Of a DNA stretch of 64,000 nucleotides, positions 18,288 to 27,192 are shown one piece after another. The position numbers were made by a program, and so were the translations under genes. Positions within the stretch are counted from its first letter, which is position 1. Each line of letters opens with the position of its first letter. The notes below the pieces were generated by a model, which worked only from the letters and a program-made list of their open reading frames with translations, had not been told where the DNA came from and ran no database searches. This DNA comes from Pseudohongiella sp. GTDB lineage: Bacteria; Pseudomonadota; Gammaproteobacteria; Pseudomonadales; Pseudohongiellaceae. The stretch spans positions 1-64,000 of the forward strand of contig NZ_DRFV01000011.1 in NCBI RefSeq assembly GCF_011050365.1, in the 5' to 3' direction.

Positions 18288-19828
18288 GGCGCCATCAGCA
18301 CATGGCCGGTCATTTCCGCCGGCACCTCCATGTCCATAAGTTTTAGCAGTGTCGGCGCGATATCAGACAGGGCACCCTCCCGGGTGAAGTGCCATTGACG
18401 TTGGCCGACATAAACCAGCGGCACAGGACCGCTGGTATGCGAGGTCAGTGCCTGGCCTGACTCGGCATCCATCATCTGTTCAACGTTGCCGTGATCGGCA
18501 GTGATCAGGCACTGACCACCGGTGTCGCGGATCGCCGTCATCAGGCGGCCCAGACACACATCAAGGGTTTCCACGGCCTTGACGGCGGCATCAAAACTGC
18601 CGGTATGGCCCACCATATCACCATTGGCGTAGTTGCAGATGATGGCGTCATATTTCCCCGAGCGTATCGCTTCATCCAGCTTGTCGGTGACTTCCGGCGC
18701 GCTCATCTCTGGCTGCAGGTCATAGGTGGCGACATCGGGAGAGGGAATCAGAATGCGGTCTTCGCCCTCATAGGGTTGTTCGCGTCCGCCACTGAAAAAG
18801 AACGTGACATGCGCATACTTCTCTGTTTCGGCGATCCGCAGCTGCGTGCGACCCTCGCTGGCCAGGTACTCACCGAGGCTGTTGTGCAATGTTTGTGGCG
18901 GGTAAGCACAGCTGGCGAACTGTTTCAGGTCGGCTGAATATTCCGTCAGCATGACAAACTCGGCAAGTTTGGGCGTAGACTTGCGTTTGAAGCCATCAAA
19001 ACCCGGGTCGACAAAGGCACTGGTCAGTTGGCGGGCCCGGTCGGCACGGAAATTCATGAACACCATGCTGTCGCCGTCCCGCATCGGCACTGCTGTGCCA
19101 ATGCGGGTGGCTTTGACAAACTCGTCGTCTTCGTCGCGGGCGTAGGCGTTATTGAGGGCGTCCGCAACCGAGTCCGCCTCATGGCTGGCTTCACCCTGCG
19201 TGATCAGATCGTAGGCACTCTGCATACGATCCCAGCGCTGGTCCCGGTCCATCGCAAAATAACGGCCAATCACCGACACGATGCGGCCCAGGCCAGCGTC
19301 CGTGAGCGCTTTCTCGGTCTTTTGCAGCGACGCCATGGCGCTGCGCGGGGGCATGTCGCGACCATCCAGGAAAGCGTGCACGTATACCTGTTTCACGCCT
19401 GCCTCCTGCGCCAGCCTGATCATCGCCAGGATGTGGTTTTCATGGCTGTGAATGCCGCCGGGCGAGAGCAGGCCCATGATATGCATGGCTTTATCGTTGG
19501 CGGCGGCGGTGCGGGCAGCATTGCTCAGCACAGTATTGTCGAAAAAATCGCCGGTTTCGATGGCCTTGTCGATCATGGTCAGGCTTTGATAGACCACGCG
19601 ACCGGCCCCCAGGTTCATATGACCCACCTCGGAGTTGCCCATCTGGCCGCTGGGCAGGCCGACGCCGGTTCCGGAGGTGGTGATCAGAGTATGCGGGCAC
19701 TCGCGCCAGAGCTGGTCCCAGACCGGAGTGTTGGCGGCGGCAATGGCATTGGAGTCGGTTTCTTCACGATAACCCCAGCCATCAAGAATCAGGAGCAGGG
19801 CGGTGCGACGAGGTGTGGAATCAGTCAT
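18284..19828 (-). CDS. gpmI: 2,3-bisphosphoglycerate-independent phosphoglycerate mutase
   Basis: 514-residue metal-dependent glycolytic/gluconeogenic enzyme interconverting 3- and 2-phosphoglycerate. Alkaline-phosphatase-like fold: [18 protein letters not shown] (N-terminal metal site), catalytic Ser67 in [49 protein letters not shown] and ITADHGN. Length normal. First gene of the operon with envC (4-bp overlap), ctpA and yibQ. The upstream 165 bases are shared with the divergent rhodanese gene and should hold both promoters. Confidence 0.97.
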   Translation of the reverse strand: MTDSTPRRTALLLILDGWGYREETDSNAIAAANTPVWDQLWRECPHTLITTSGTGVGLPSGQMGNSEVGHMNLGAGRVVYQSLTMIDKAIETGDFFDNTVLSNAARTAAANDKAMHIMGLLSPGGIHSHENHILAMIRLAQEAGVKQVYVHAFLDGRDMPPRSAMASLQKTEKALTDAGLGRIVSVIGRYFAMDRDQRWDRMQSAYDLITQGEASHEADSVADALNNAYARDEDDEFVKATRIGTAVPMRDGDSMVFMNFRADRARQLTSAFVDPGFDGFKRKSTPKLAEFVMLTEYSADLKQFASCAYPPQTLHNSLGEYLASEGRTQLRIAETEKYAHVTFFFSGGREQPYEGEDRILIPSPDVATYDLQPEMSAPEVTDKLDEAIRSGKYDAIICNYANGDMVGHTGSFDAAVKAVETLDVCLGRLMTAIRDTGGQCLITADHGNVEQMMDAESGQALTSHTSGPVPLVYVGQRQWHFTREGALSDIAPTLLKLMDMEVPAEMTGHVLMAP

Positions 19829-19993
19829 GAACAGTAATTTCCCGTGGTTTGGCCTGGTGCTTCAAAAGCCCGTATTATCGCGGAAACTGCGGCAAAGTAC
19901 CATTGCCGGCCACAGCCGTGTATACTTCGCAGCCTTGTAACTGCGTAACACCGCATTGATACCACATCGGGATATTTCAGGGCTTTAGGCGTC

Positions 19994-20599
19994 ATGGAGC
20001 AGATTTTAGAATTTATTGGTAACAACGTGATACTCGTGGGTGTCTGGATTGCGCTGGCGCTGGCGTTGATTATCTATCTCAGCAAGTCCGGTGCGCAGGC
20101 GATCGGCCCGCAGCAGGCGGTGATGCTGATCAACCGCAATGATGGTGTGGTGCTCGATATCCGTGACAAAAAGGATTACGACACCGGCCATATCGTTGAT
20201 TCGGTGCACATTCCGCACACCAAACTCAGTGCGCAGCTCGCCGAGCTGGAGAAACTGAAATCCCGGCCCATTATTGTGGTCTGCAAAATGGGGCAGCATT
20301 CGGGAGATGCCTGCAAGATGCTACTCAGTGCCGGTTTCGAACAGGTCGTGCGTTTGCGCGGCGGTATGGCCGAATGGCGCGGGCAGAATCTGCCTTTGGT
20401 ACAAAAGGCAGTGAAAGAAAAGGCTGCCAAAACCAAAACCGGCAAGGCCAAGGCGAAACCGGGCAAGAACAAGGCCGCTGAACAGGCACCAGCGCAGCTG
20501 GATCAGCCTGACAAGGCCGCGCCGGACGAGACCGGGCAGACAGAGCTCGGGCAAAAAGAGGTCGGGCAAGAAGAGGTCAGGCAGGACGACAACAAGTAG
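19994..20599 (+). CDS. yibN: Membrane-anchored rhodanese-like protein (YibN type)
   Basis: 201-residue protein. An N-terminal membrane segment (~residues 10-29) is followed by a rhodanese domain (~45-135: VVLDIRDKKDYDTGHI, active-site loop VVCKMGQHSG with the catalytic Cys, LRGGMAEW). The Lys/Ala/Gln/Glu-rich tail (~140-201) carries imperfect GQxEVGQEEV repeats. YibN-type rhodaneses lie beside secB in many gammaproteobacteria and have been tied to the inner membrane and protein export. In the usual order grxC lies between this gene and secB; here the gap is only 57 bases. Confidence 0.9.
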   Translation: MEQILEFIGNNVILVGVWIALALALIIYLSKSGAQAIGPQQAVMLINRNDGVVLDIRDKKDYDTGHIVDSVHIPHTKLSAQLAELEKLKSRPIIVVCKMGQHSGDACKMLLSAGFEQVVRLRGGMAEWRGQNLPLVQKAVKEKAAKTKTGKAKAKPGKNKAAEQAPAQLDQPDKAAPDETGQTELGQKEVGQEEVRQDDNK

Positions 20600-20656
20600 T
20601 ACCGTAGCTTTTCACTTAATCCATAAACGACATAACGCAAGAGAGACTGTTTTATC

Positions 20657-21163
20657 ATGGCAGAGAACGAAAACAACCAGAATGGTAACGCGGCCGCCGC
20701 TCAAGGCGACCAGCAACAGGGTCCGATGTTTGCACTGCAGCGCATCTATCTGAAGGACACCTCTTTCGAATCCCCCAAAAGCCCTGATGTATTCAAGGGT
20801 CAGTGGGCGCCCAAAATCACCTTTAACCTGAATACCAGCAACGAAAAACTGGCTGACGGCGTTTATAACGTTGTGCTGCGCCTGACGATCGAAGCCAAGC
20901 AGGAAGATGCCATTGCTTTCCTGGTTGAAGTTCAGCAGGCCGGTATTTTCACGCTGGATCGTTTCAATGAAGGCGATCTGGAGCGGGCACTGGCGACCGT
21001 ATGCCCGAACATTCTGTTCCCGTATGCACGTGAAACCATTGATGCACTGGTGGTGCGTGGCAGCTTCCCGCCCGTCATGCTGGCGCCGGTGAATTTTGAC
21101 GCGGTTTACGCGCAGTCAAAAGCACAGAAAGAACAGCAGGATCAGGCTGCGCCACAGGCGTGA
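20657..21163 (+). CDS. secB: Protein-export chaperone SecB
   Basis: 168-residue cytoplasmic tetrameric chaperone that keeps precursors unfolded and delivers them to SecA. Conserved core FALQRIYLKDTSFESP, GQWAPKITFNLNT, LTIEAKQEDAIAFLVEVQQAG, CPNILFPYARETID and FPPVMLAPVNFDA is complete. The first ~22 residues are a polar Asn/Gln/Ala tail. Cotranscription with the upstream rhodanese gene is likely. It converges on trmL with 10 bases between the stops and a large hairpin there. Confidence 0.97.
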   Translation: MAENENNQNGNAAAAQGDQQQGPMFALQRIYLKDTSFESPKSPDVFKGQWAPKITFNLNTSNEKLADGVYNVVLRLTIEAKQEDAIAFLVEVQQAGIFTLDRFNEGDLERALATVCPNILFPYARETIDALVVRGSFPPVMLAPVNFDAVYAQSKAQKEQQDQAAPQA

Positions 21164-21172
21164 TTTGATCCT

Positions 21173-21207
21173 GTTACGTCAGGCCGGTGAAACCGGTCTG
21201 ACGTAAC
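21173..21207. terminator. Hairpin between convergent secB and trmL
   Basis: Arms GTTACGTCAGGCCGGT and ACCGGTCTGACGTAAC, 16 bp with one G-T type mismatch and a 3-base loop. The hairpin encodes the last eleven codons and the stop of trmL, so coding sequence and terminator overlap. There is no clear T-run on either side, so intrinsic termination is likely but not proven. Confidence 0.6.
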
Positions 21208-21674
21208 GCCTCATACAGGCCAATAGCCACTGAGTTGGACAGATTCAGGCTGCGGCTGTTGGGCTGCATGGGGATGCGCAGGCGTTGCGCCTCCGGCAAG
21301 GCATCCCGGATGTCTGCCGGCAAGCCGCGCGTTTCCGGTCCGAATAACAACCCATCCCCTGCTTGATAACACGCCTGGCTATAATCAAGCGTTGCCTTGG
21401 TAGTGAACGCTAACAGTCGCTGCACGTCAGATTCGTTGGTGAACTGCTCCCAGCTCTTCCAGCTTTGCACCTGACTCAGTTCGTGATAATCCAGGCCCGC
21501 GCGTCGCACACTTTTTTCATCCAGGTTAAACCCCAGCGGCTCGATCAAATGCAGGCGCGCCCCGGTATTTGCCGCCAGCCGGATGATGTTGCCGGTATTG
21601 GGCGGGATCTCGGGTTGGTATAAAACGATGTGGATCAAGGCGGGATTCGATCTAATCTGTGAATTCGACCCCAA
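21174..21674 (-). CDS. trmL: tRNA (cytidine/uridine-2'-O-)-methyltransferase TrmL
   Basis: SPOUT-class methyltransferase modifying the wobble nucleotide (Cm34/cmnm5Um34) of tRNA-Leu isoacceptors. The knotted fold motifs are present: IHIVLYQPEIPPNTGNIIRL at the N-terminus, LLFGPETRGLP and the C-terminal IPMQPNSRSLNLSNSVAI. No ATG is available. TTG at 21674 has AGGGG at good spacing, while TTG at 21638 fits the family N-terminus better (MIHIVLYQ...). I cannot decide, and the 12 extra residues are not conserved in my recollection. Length otherwise normal (~155 residues). Confidence 0.93.
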   Translation of the reverse strand: MGSNSQIRSNPALIHIVLYQPEIPPNTGNIIRLAANTGARLHLIEPLGFNLDEKSVRRAGLDYHELSQVQSWKSWEQFTNESDVQRLLAFTTKATLDYSQACYQAGDGLLFGPETRGLPADIRDALPEAQRLRIPMQPNSRSLNLSNSVAIGLYEALRQTGFTGLT

Positions 21675-21749
21675 ATATACCCCTGAAGCGCGGCTTTTGC
21701 TATAGAATCTGGCAACTTAAGCTTTATAATTCAACAATTTTGAGTACTT

Positions 21750-22712
21750 GTGAAAGAGGGCGTTTTTTTGCTGGCATGGTTTGGGAACAAAAAGCGCGCA
21801 GAGGGTCTGGTCGGATTGTCGATCACTGATCAGCGTATCGCGCTGGCTCATATCACTCGCAAGCGGGATGACGTGTTTCTGGAGAACTGTGTTCGCCGCG
21901 GTATTGCTGATGGCTCTTCAGCGCGCCAGCAGTTGGCCGACATAGTGGTAGAGGCGGGGCTGGCAGGCGCCCAGTGCAGCTGTGTACTGGCGCCGCGCGA
22001 TTACAATATTTATCTGGTAGAGGCGCCGCAGGTAGCAGATGATGAGGTCAGCGCGGCCGTGCGCTGGAAAATAAAGGACCTGCTGGACATGCCGGTGGAT
22101 CAGGCCGTGATTGATGTATTTGCCCTACCCGAAGATGCATTCCAGGGGCGGAGCAAAATGGTGTATGCAGTGGCAGCCTCCCGGACTTCTGTGGAGCAGC
22201 TGATTGACACTGTGGATCGCGCAGGTCTTGATTTGCAGACGATTGATATACCGGAACTGGCCATGCGTAATATCAGTTCCCATGTGATGGATGATCGAAA
22301 CGGCCTGGCATTTGTTTCCCTGAAGGAAAGCGGCAGCACAATGAATGTCAGTCGCGACGGCAAGCTCTACCTGACCCGGAAGATCAATACGCTGGTGGGC
22401 CCGGACGCGTTGCTACAGGACGATTGGGAAATGGTCAGGGATCGCCTGGCGCTGGAGATTCAACGATCGCTCGACTACTACGAAAGTCAGATGGGACAGA
22501 ATCCGGTAAGCCAGATCATGATCGCGCCCCGCTTGAAAGATACTGAATCGATGATGAACAGCCTGGGCGAGGCGCTGGCGGCACCGGTCGGCGTGTTGGA
22601 TTATGCGGTTGAGCTGGCGTCGCCGGAAACGATCACGCCTGAGACTAAGGGGGCTTGCATGATGGCAATTGGTGCGGCCCTGCGCGTAAACCTGCATGAG
22701 GGGCGGCAGTAA
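21750..22712 (+). CDS. mshI: MSHA biogenesis protein MshI (PilM-like)
   Basis: 320-residue cytoplasmic actin-like protein of the PilM/MshI type, forming the inner-membrane platform of the pilus. The fold is seen in LVGLSITDQRIALAHI, CSCVLAPRDYNIYLVEAP, VSAAVRWKIKDLLDMP (PilM-like segment) and the C-terminal MMAIGAALR. GTG at 21750 is the longest start; TTG at 21768, with AGAGGG seven bases upstream, gives MLAWFGNKKR and is as likely. First gene of the msh cluster, divergent from trmL by 75 bases. Its stop overlaps the next start. Confidence 0.85.
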   Translation: MKEGVFLLAWFGNKKRAEGLVGLSITDQRIALAHITRKRDDVFLENCVRRGIADGSSARQQLADIVVEAGLAGAQCSCVLAPRDYNIYLVEAPQVADDEVSAAVRWKIKDLLDMPVDQAVIDVFALPEDAFQGRSKMVYAVAASRTSVEQLIDTVDRAGLDLQTIDIPELAMRNISSHVMDDRNGLAFVSLKESGSTMNVSRDGKLYLTRKINTLVGPDALLQDDWEMVRDRLALEIQRSLDYYESQMGQNPVSQIMIAPRLKDTESMMNSLGEALAAPVGVLDYAVELASPETITPETKGACMMAIGAALRVNLHEGRQ

Positions 22713-23320
22713 TGTCTGTGGCTACCCAGCAAATCAATTTATTGCTTCCCGAGCTGCGGCCGAAACGGGACTGGTTGACTGCATCGCGCCTGGTGGTTGC
22801 GCTGATGGCTGTCATTGGCGTGCTGGTTCTCATCAGTACCTGGCATGGCTGGCAGGCTGGCCGCCTGGACGCGGAATTGGTAGCCGCCCGGCAAGCGCTA
22901 CAACAACAAAGTGAGCGCACTGAGGCGCTTGAGCGCGACGTGGCGAGTCGGGCGACCGACCGCGAACTGGTTCGGGAAATGGAAACCCGCGAGCAGCGCC
23001 TGGCGCAGACACGCGAATTGTATGAGTTCATGAGTACCACAGCGCTAGGGAATCTGACCGGCTATTCCGAGCATCTCAAGGACTTGTCGCGCGCTTCATT
23101 TCAGGGGCTCTGGCTGACACAGATCAGTATTGCCGGCGATGCTACCAACGTCACCTTGCGAGGCAGCGCCCAAGAGGCCGCCATGCTGCCTGATTTTGTC
23201 GGGCGACTGAGCATGGGCGAGAGCGAAATTAGCAATCAGCGCTTCAGCCGCTTGACGTCGACCCGCACGCAGGGAACCACCGGTGCCCAGGTTTACGATT
23301 TTGTGCTGGAGACCAACTGA
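22712..23320 (+). CDS. MSHA biogenesis protein, PilN-like
   Basis: 202-residue bitopic inner-membrane protein. The N-terminus VATQQINLLLPELRPKRDW resembles PilN (short cytoplasmic peptide that binds the PilM-like partner). A transmembrane segment (~residues 29-48), a coiled coil (~55-100) and a compact periplasmic domain follow. By position and architecture it is the PilN equivalent, sometimes called MshI2. It overlaps by one base with both neighbours, suggesting tight translational coupling. Confidence 0.82.
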   Translation: MSVATQQINLLLPELRPKRDWLTASRLVVALMAVIGVLVLISTWHGWQAGRLDAELVAARQALQQQSERTEALERDVASRATDRELVREMETREQRLAQTRELYEFMSTTALGNLTGYSEHLKDLSRASFQGLWLTQISIAGDATNVTLRGSAQEAAMLPDFVGRLSMGESEISNQRFSRLTSTRTQGTTGAQVYDFVLETN

Positions 23321-24015
23321 TGAGTGCAATGCAACGGTGGCGTGACCTGGAAGACAGATTTAATGATCGCTCGCTGGCCGAGAAGAGCCTGATCAGTGTG
23401 CTGGTTCTGGTCTGCCTGGTGTGGGCGGTCAGTGCCTGGTACCTGACGCCCCGGATTGAGTCCAATGACCGGTTGATGCAGCAGATCACGGTCGCAGAGT
23501 CTGAGCGTGTGCTTATGCAACAGCGCGAGCGGCAAGCAGAAATTTCAGCCGCAGAGGACCCCAATCAGGCCGCGCGCGTGCGCATTGAGCGGGCCATCGC
23601 GGCACAAGCGGATTTGCAGGGCGACATCGAACAACTGGCCGGCAATCTGGTAACGCCGCAGTCAATGACGCGTCTGCTGACGTCAATGCTGGAGAATCAG
23701 CCCGGACTGGACCTGGTGCGCGTGGAAAACCGCGAACCCGCGCCGATGCGCCAGGGCGTCGCTAACCCTGCGCCGGGCAATGACGCCGGGCAGGACAGGG
23801 ACTCAGATGGCGGCGGCCAGATATTCAGGCACAGTCTGGTGCTGGAGCTGGAGGGTGATTACCTGAGCCTTATCGTGTATCTGCAGAGAATCGAATCGTT
23901 TAATGAGCGGTTTTTCTGGGATCAGATCACTTTCCAGCGCACTGAATGGCCGACAGGTCTAATGACGCTGGAGCTGCACACTCTGAGCACCGAGGAGGGT
24001 TTTGTTGGTGTTTAG
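23320..24015 (+). CDS. mshJ: MSHA biogenesis protein MshJ (PilO-like)
   Basis: 231-residue bitopic inner-membrane protein. A short basic cytoplasmic part is followed by one transmembrane helix (SLISVLVLVCLVWAVSAWYL, ~residues 23-42), a coiled coil (~50-115) and a periplasmic domain with LELEGDYLSLIVYLQRIES, the PilO/GspM-like ferredoxin fold signature. It should pair with the PilN-like protein upstream. A Gly/Asp-rich insertion lies near residues 145-168. Ends 10 bases into the start region of mshK. Confidence 0.85.
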   Translation: MSAMQRWRDLEDRFNDRSLAEKSLISVLVLVCLVWAVSAWYLTPRIESNDRLMQQITVAESERVLMQQRERQAEISAAEDPNQAARVRIERAIAAQADLQGDIEQLAGNLVTPQSMTRLLTSMLENQPGLDLVRVENREPAPMRQGVANPAPGNDAGQDRDSDGGGQIFRHSLVLELEGDYLSLIVYLQRIESFNERFFWDQITFQRTEWPTGLMTLELHTLSTEEGFVGV

Positions 24016-24391
24016 AGCTATAACATGGCTTTTCCTGCTGGCGGTGTTCCAGACACAGGCGCAGGCACAAAGTGTCACGGTCATTATTGATGGGGAGGTG
24101 TTTCGGGATCCGATGCAACCCCCTTGGGCCATTTTGCCCAGCATCAATAACGTTGATGAGGTGGCGCCCGAAACAGGGCCGCGACTGAGCAGTCTGCAGC
24201 TGACCTTTGTCCGCTCTGGCGGATTGGCGCCGGTAGCGGTGATAAACGAGACCCAGGTGACGGTCGGCGATGTGATAGAGGGGGCCCCGGTGGTTGATAT
24301 TCGGCCGGGAGAGGTTGTTCTGCTAATTGACGGTGAAGAACGGGTGCTGCGCAGATTTGCGCAGCCGGTAAAAACACCGGTGGAACAATGA
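24005..24391 (+). CDS. mshK: MSHA biogenesis protein MshK (PilP-like)
   Basis: Small periplasmic protein (128 residues) with a signal peptide (AITWLFLLAVFQTQAQA). After it comes FRDPMQPPWAILPS and a beta-domain (LTFVRSGGLAPVAVINETQV, VVDIRPGEVVLLIDGEERVL), the GspC/PilP-like arrangement that links the inner platform to the secretin. No ATG exists. AGGAGG at 23993-23998 sits six bases before TTG 24005 and nine before GTG 24008, so TTG 24005 is preferred over TTG 24002. Confidence 0.83.
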   Translation: MVFRAITWLFLLAVFQTQAQAQSVTVIIDGEVFRDPMQPPWAILPSINNVDEVAPETGPRLSSLQLTFVRSGGLAPVAVINETQVTVGDVIEGAPVVDIRPGEVVLLIDGEERVLRRFAQPVKTPVEQ

Positions 24392-24431
24392 GAAACGTGA
24401 GCGAGCCGTTTGGCGCAACAACGGAGTTGGA

Positions 24432-26204
24432 ATGATCGAAACTGTTAAAATTGGCGCAAGGATTCGGGCAGTGTTGGCACTATCATCTTGTGTAGTGCTG
24501 CTTGCCTGCGAAGCCATGGGCGCCAGGCAGCCACCAGACGTCTCCATGATAGATGATATGCAAGTCATTTTGTCGGATGCAGAACAATCCTATATTGAGC
24601 CGGTACAGGTTGCGCCTGCGCAGGATATCGTGGATGACCTGATGCCTGACATGGCATTGAGCGACGATCTGCTGACGCCTGTAGCGGAACGCTTCAATGT
24701 GTTGGCCTCACGTCAGAACGCGCGCGATTTTTTTGACAACCTGGTGGCTGGAACTGACTATGGTGTGGCGGTCAGCCCTCAGCTGTCGGGTGAAATCAGT
24801 ATTAACTTGCCCAATGTGACGATTGACGACGTGATGACCGCTGTCGAAGAGACCTATGGTTATCAGATCAGCCGACGCGATAATATCTATCAGATCCAGC
24901 CGGCTGGCATGCAGACTCGTATTTTCAACATTGATTATCTTGACGTCAGCCGCGCCGGCTCCTCCAATGTGCAGGTAACCAGCGGCGCCTCCGGTGGCAG
25001 CAGCGGTGGCAGCAGCGGTGGTCTCGGCGGTGGTGGCAGCAGCGGCGGGCTCGGCGGTGGTGGCAGCAGCGGTGGCCTAAGTGGCGGCGGCGGCGGTGGT
25101 GGTGGTGCTGGTGGTGGTGGCCAGATTTCCACCGATACCGAAACGGATTTCTGGGAAGACATACAGGAAACTCTGGAAGCCATGCTGGAGACCACTGTTA
25201 CCCGGACCGGCGGCGGCAGTGGATTGCTGGCAGGTCTGGAAGGCGGCCCGGCCACCGTGACGGAGACTACGCGTGTCATCGTGCAGCCGCAGGTAGGATT
25301 GATCATGGTCACTGCATCGCCGCGAGAGCTGGACCGGGTGGCAGAGTTCCTGGAGCTTACCCAGGATATCCTGTCACGTGAGGTCACCATTCAGGTGCAA
25401 TTCCTCGAGGTGGTCCTGAACAAGGGCTATCAGACCGCAATTGACTTCGATACCTTTGGTCCGGGTGGCGCCGATGCGTCGGACAACATAATTACTGGTG
25501 ATTTCGGTGGCGGCAACAATGGTTCCAGTATTGATGCCATTTCCAACCCGCTGGCCCTGGCTACCAATTTCACCGACTTTGATGCAATATTCAGGATTCT
25601 GGAATCGCGCGGCACCACGCAGGTATTGTCCAGTCCCAGTCTTAAAGTACTCAACAACCAGAAGGCTGTGTTCCAGGACGGTGATTCCGAGTTCTTCCAG
25701 ACGGGTGTCGGATCCAGTGTCATCAACACCGGCTCGTCGGTGACACAGACGTCCGGCAATAATCTTGAATCGTTTTTCTCCGGTATCTCGATGGACATTA
25801 CTCCGCAGATCAGTGCCGATGGCGTTATCACTTTGCATGTGCACCCGACCATCACCACTGTGACCGAGCAGACCAAGCAGATTGGTGGTGAGCAGGTGCC
25901 ATTGGCGCGACCCTCGGTGCGCGAGCTGGACAGCATCATTCGTGCTCAGGATGGCAGGATCGTGGTGCTGGGCGGCCTGGCTTATGAGCGGAGTCTGGAT
26001 GACGCCGCCGGCATTCCCGTAGCCAATGACATCCCGCTGGTAGGTGGCGTGTTTGACCAACGTCGGCGCACTACAGTGAAAAGCGAATTTATTATTCTGT
26101 TACGCCCCCTGATTGCCAGTGATCAGTCGGAGCAACGAATTATTCGCGAGGGGAATGAACGCCTGCAGAGATTGAGAAACGAGATCAATCCGTTTGCAAA
26201 CTAA
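24432..26204 (+). CDS. mshL: MSHA secretin MshL
   Basis: 590-residue outer-membrane secretin through which the pilus passes. A lipoprotein signal has a lipobox near residue 26 (VVLLAC). Periplasmic N-domains follow (VDDLMPDMALSDDL, VSPQLSGEISINLPNVTIDDVM), then a glycine-rich linker (~183-232), N3-type domain with VIVQPQVGLIMVTASPREL, and the secretin core (IQVQFLEVVLNKGYQTAIDF, VLSSPSLKVLNNQKAVF, DITPQISADGVITLHVHP, VVLGGL). The long Gly/Ser linker is unusual for MshL as I recall the family. GGAG precedes the ATG at good spacing. Confidence 0.93.
   Translation: MIETVKIGARIRAVLALSSCVVLLACEAMGARQPPDVSMIDDMQVILSDAEQSYIEPVQVAPAQDIVDDLMPDMALSDDLLTPVAERFNVLASRQNARDFFDNLVAGTDYGVAVSPQLSGEISINLPNVTIDDVMTAVEETYGYQISRRDNIYQIQPAGMQTRIFNIDYLDVSRAGSSNVQVTSGASGGSSGGSSGGLGGGGSSGGLGGGGSSGGLSGGGGGGGGAGGGGQISTDTETDFWEDIQETLEAMLETTVTRTGGGSGLLAGLEGGPATVTETTRVIVQPQVGLIMVTASPRELDRVAEFLELTQDILSREVTIQVQFLEVVLNKGYQTAIDFDTFGPGGADASDNIITGDFGGGNNGSSIDAISNPLALATNFTDFDAIFRILESRGTTQVLSSPSLKVLNNQKAVFQDGDSEFFQTGVGSSVINTGSSVTQTSGNNLESFFSGISMDITPQISADGVITLHVHPTITTVTEQTKQIGGEQVPLARPSVRELDSIIRAQDGRIVVLGGLAYERSLDDAAGIPVANDIPLVGGVFDQRRRTTVKSEFIILLRPLIASDQSEQRIIREGNERLQRLRNEINPFAN
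24985..25122 (+). repeat. Glycine/serine repeat linker in mshL
   Basis: Imperfect GGTGGC/AGCAGC-type trinucleotide repeats encoding GGSSGG and GLGGGG units between the N-terminal and central domains of the secretin. Likely a flexible linker. Confidence 0.85.
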
Positions 26205-26227
26205 CATTTCAGGATAGTGCGACGCTT

Positions 26228-27148
26228 ATGTACCTAGAGCACTTTGCCATTAAAGAGCTACCGTTTTCGCTAACCCCGAACACTGAGTTCTTTCTCAATA
26301 TGGCCAGTTACCACAAAGCCTACAATATGCTTATGGTGTCCATCTCCAACCGCGAGGGCTTCATCAAGGTTGTGGGTGAGGTTGGTACGGGTAAAACCAT
26401 GCTCTGCCGCAAGGTGCTCAATACCCTGGAAGAGAATCCGGATACCTATGTCAGCGCCTATATCGCCAATCCGGTACTCAGTCCCAAGGGACTGTTCCTG
26501 GCGTTTGCGGAAGAATTGGGTCTGGAAGCTGATTCAGATATCGGCCACCACAGCCTGTTAAAAAAAATAACCAAAGTCCTTATGCAGTATTCCGCAGACG
26601 GGCGCCAGGTAGTCCTGTTTATTGACGAAGCCCATGCGATGCCGGAGAAGACGCTGGAGGCACTGAGGTTGATGACAAACCTGGAGACTGAGCAGACCAA
26701 GCTTTTCCAGGTGGTGTTGTTTGCGCAACCGGAACTGGATGAGATGTTGCGCGAGAAATCACTCAGACAATTGCTGCAAAGAATTACCTTTTCCTATCGA
26801 CTGGAGTCACTCGATCGCGAAGGTCTTGAGCGTTATGTTTCACATCGCCTTGCTACCGCTGGTTACAACGGTCCCAGCGTATTCACATCAGCTGCCCTGG
26901 ACGATCTGTTTGCTGCCAGTAAGGGCATTCCCAGAATCGTCAATATTCTGTGTCACAAGTCGTTGATGGTGGCTTTTGGCCGGGGTGAAAGAGTGGTCGG
27001 GCGTGAGCCCATGCGCAAATCTATTGAGGACACCGAAGGTGTCGCGTTACCCAAAACCAATGCCCGACAGTTCGCGGCTGCCGGTGCGGTCATGGTGGTG
27101 GCATTTGCAGTGCTGGCGATCTATCTGGTCGGATATTATCTGCGCTGA
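26228..27148 (+). CDS. mshM: MSHA biogenesis ATPase MshM (ExeA-like)
   Basis: 306-residue AAA-family ATPase with Walker A GEVGTGKTM (~residues 49-57), Walker B VVLFIDEAHAMP (~128-139) and arginine-rich second half (KGIPRIVNILCHKSLM). One C-terminal transmembrane segment (~283-303) places the ATPase in the cytoplasm. It is similar to ExeA/GspA, which help secretin assembly through the cell wall. There is no peptidoglycan-binding domain after the membrane segment. Between mshL and mshN, standard order. Confidence 0.9.
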   Translation: MYLEHFAIKELPFSLTPNTEFFLNMASYHKAYNMLMVSISNREGFIKVVGEVGTGKTMLCRKVLNTLEENPDTYVSAYIANPVLSPKGLFLAFAEELGLEADSDIGHHSLLKKITKVLMQYSADGRQVVLFIDEAHAMPEKTLEALRLMTNLETEQTKLFQVVLFAQPELDEMLREKSLRQLLQRITFSYRLESLDREGLERYVSHRLATAGYNGPSVFTSAALDDLFAASKGIPRIVNILCHKSLMVAFGRGERVVGREPMRKSIEDTEGVALPKTNARQFAAAGAVMVVAFAVLAIYLVGYYLR

Positions 27149-27192
27149 GCGAGACAGCTGAACGGTCTCGACGAACAGGAAGATGAGTAATT

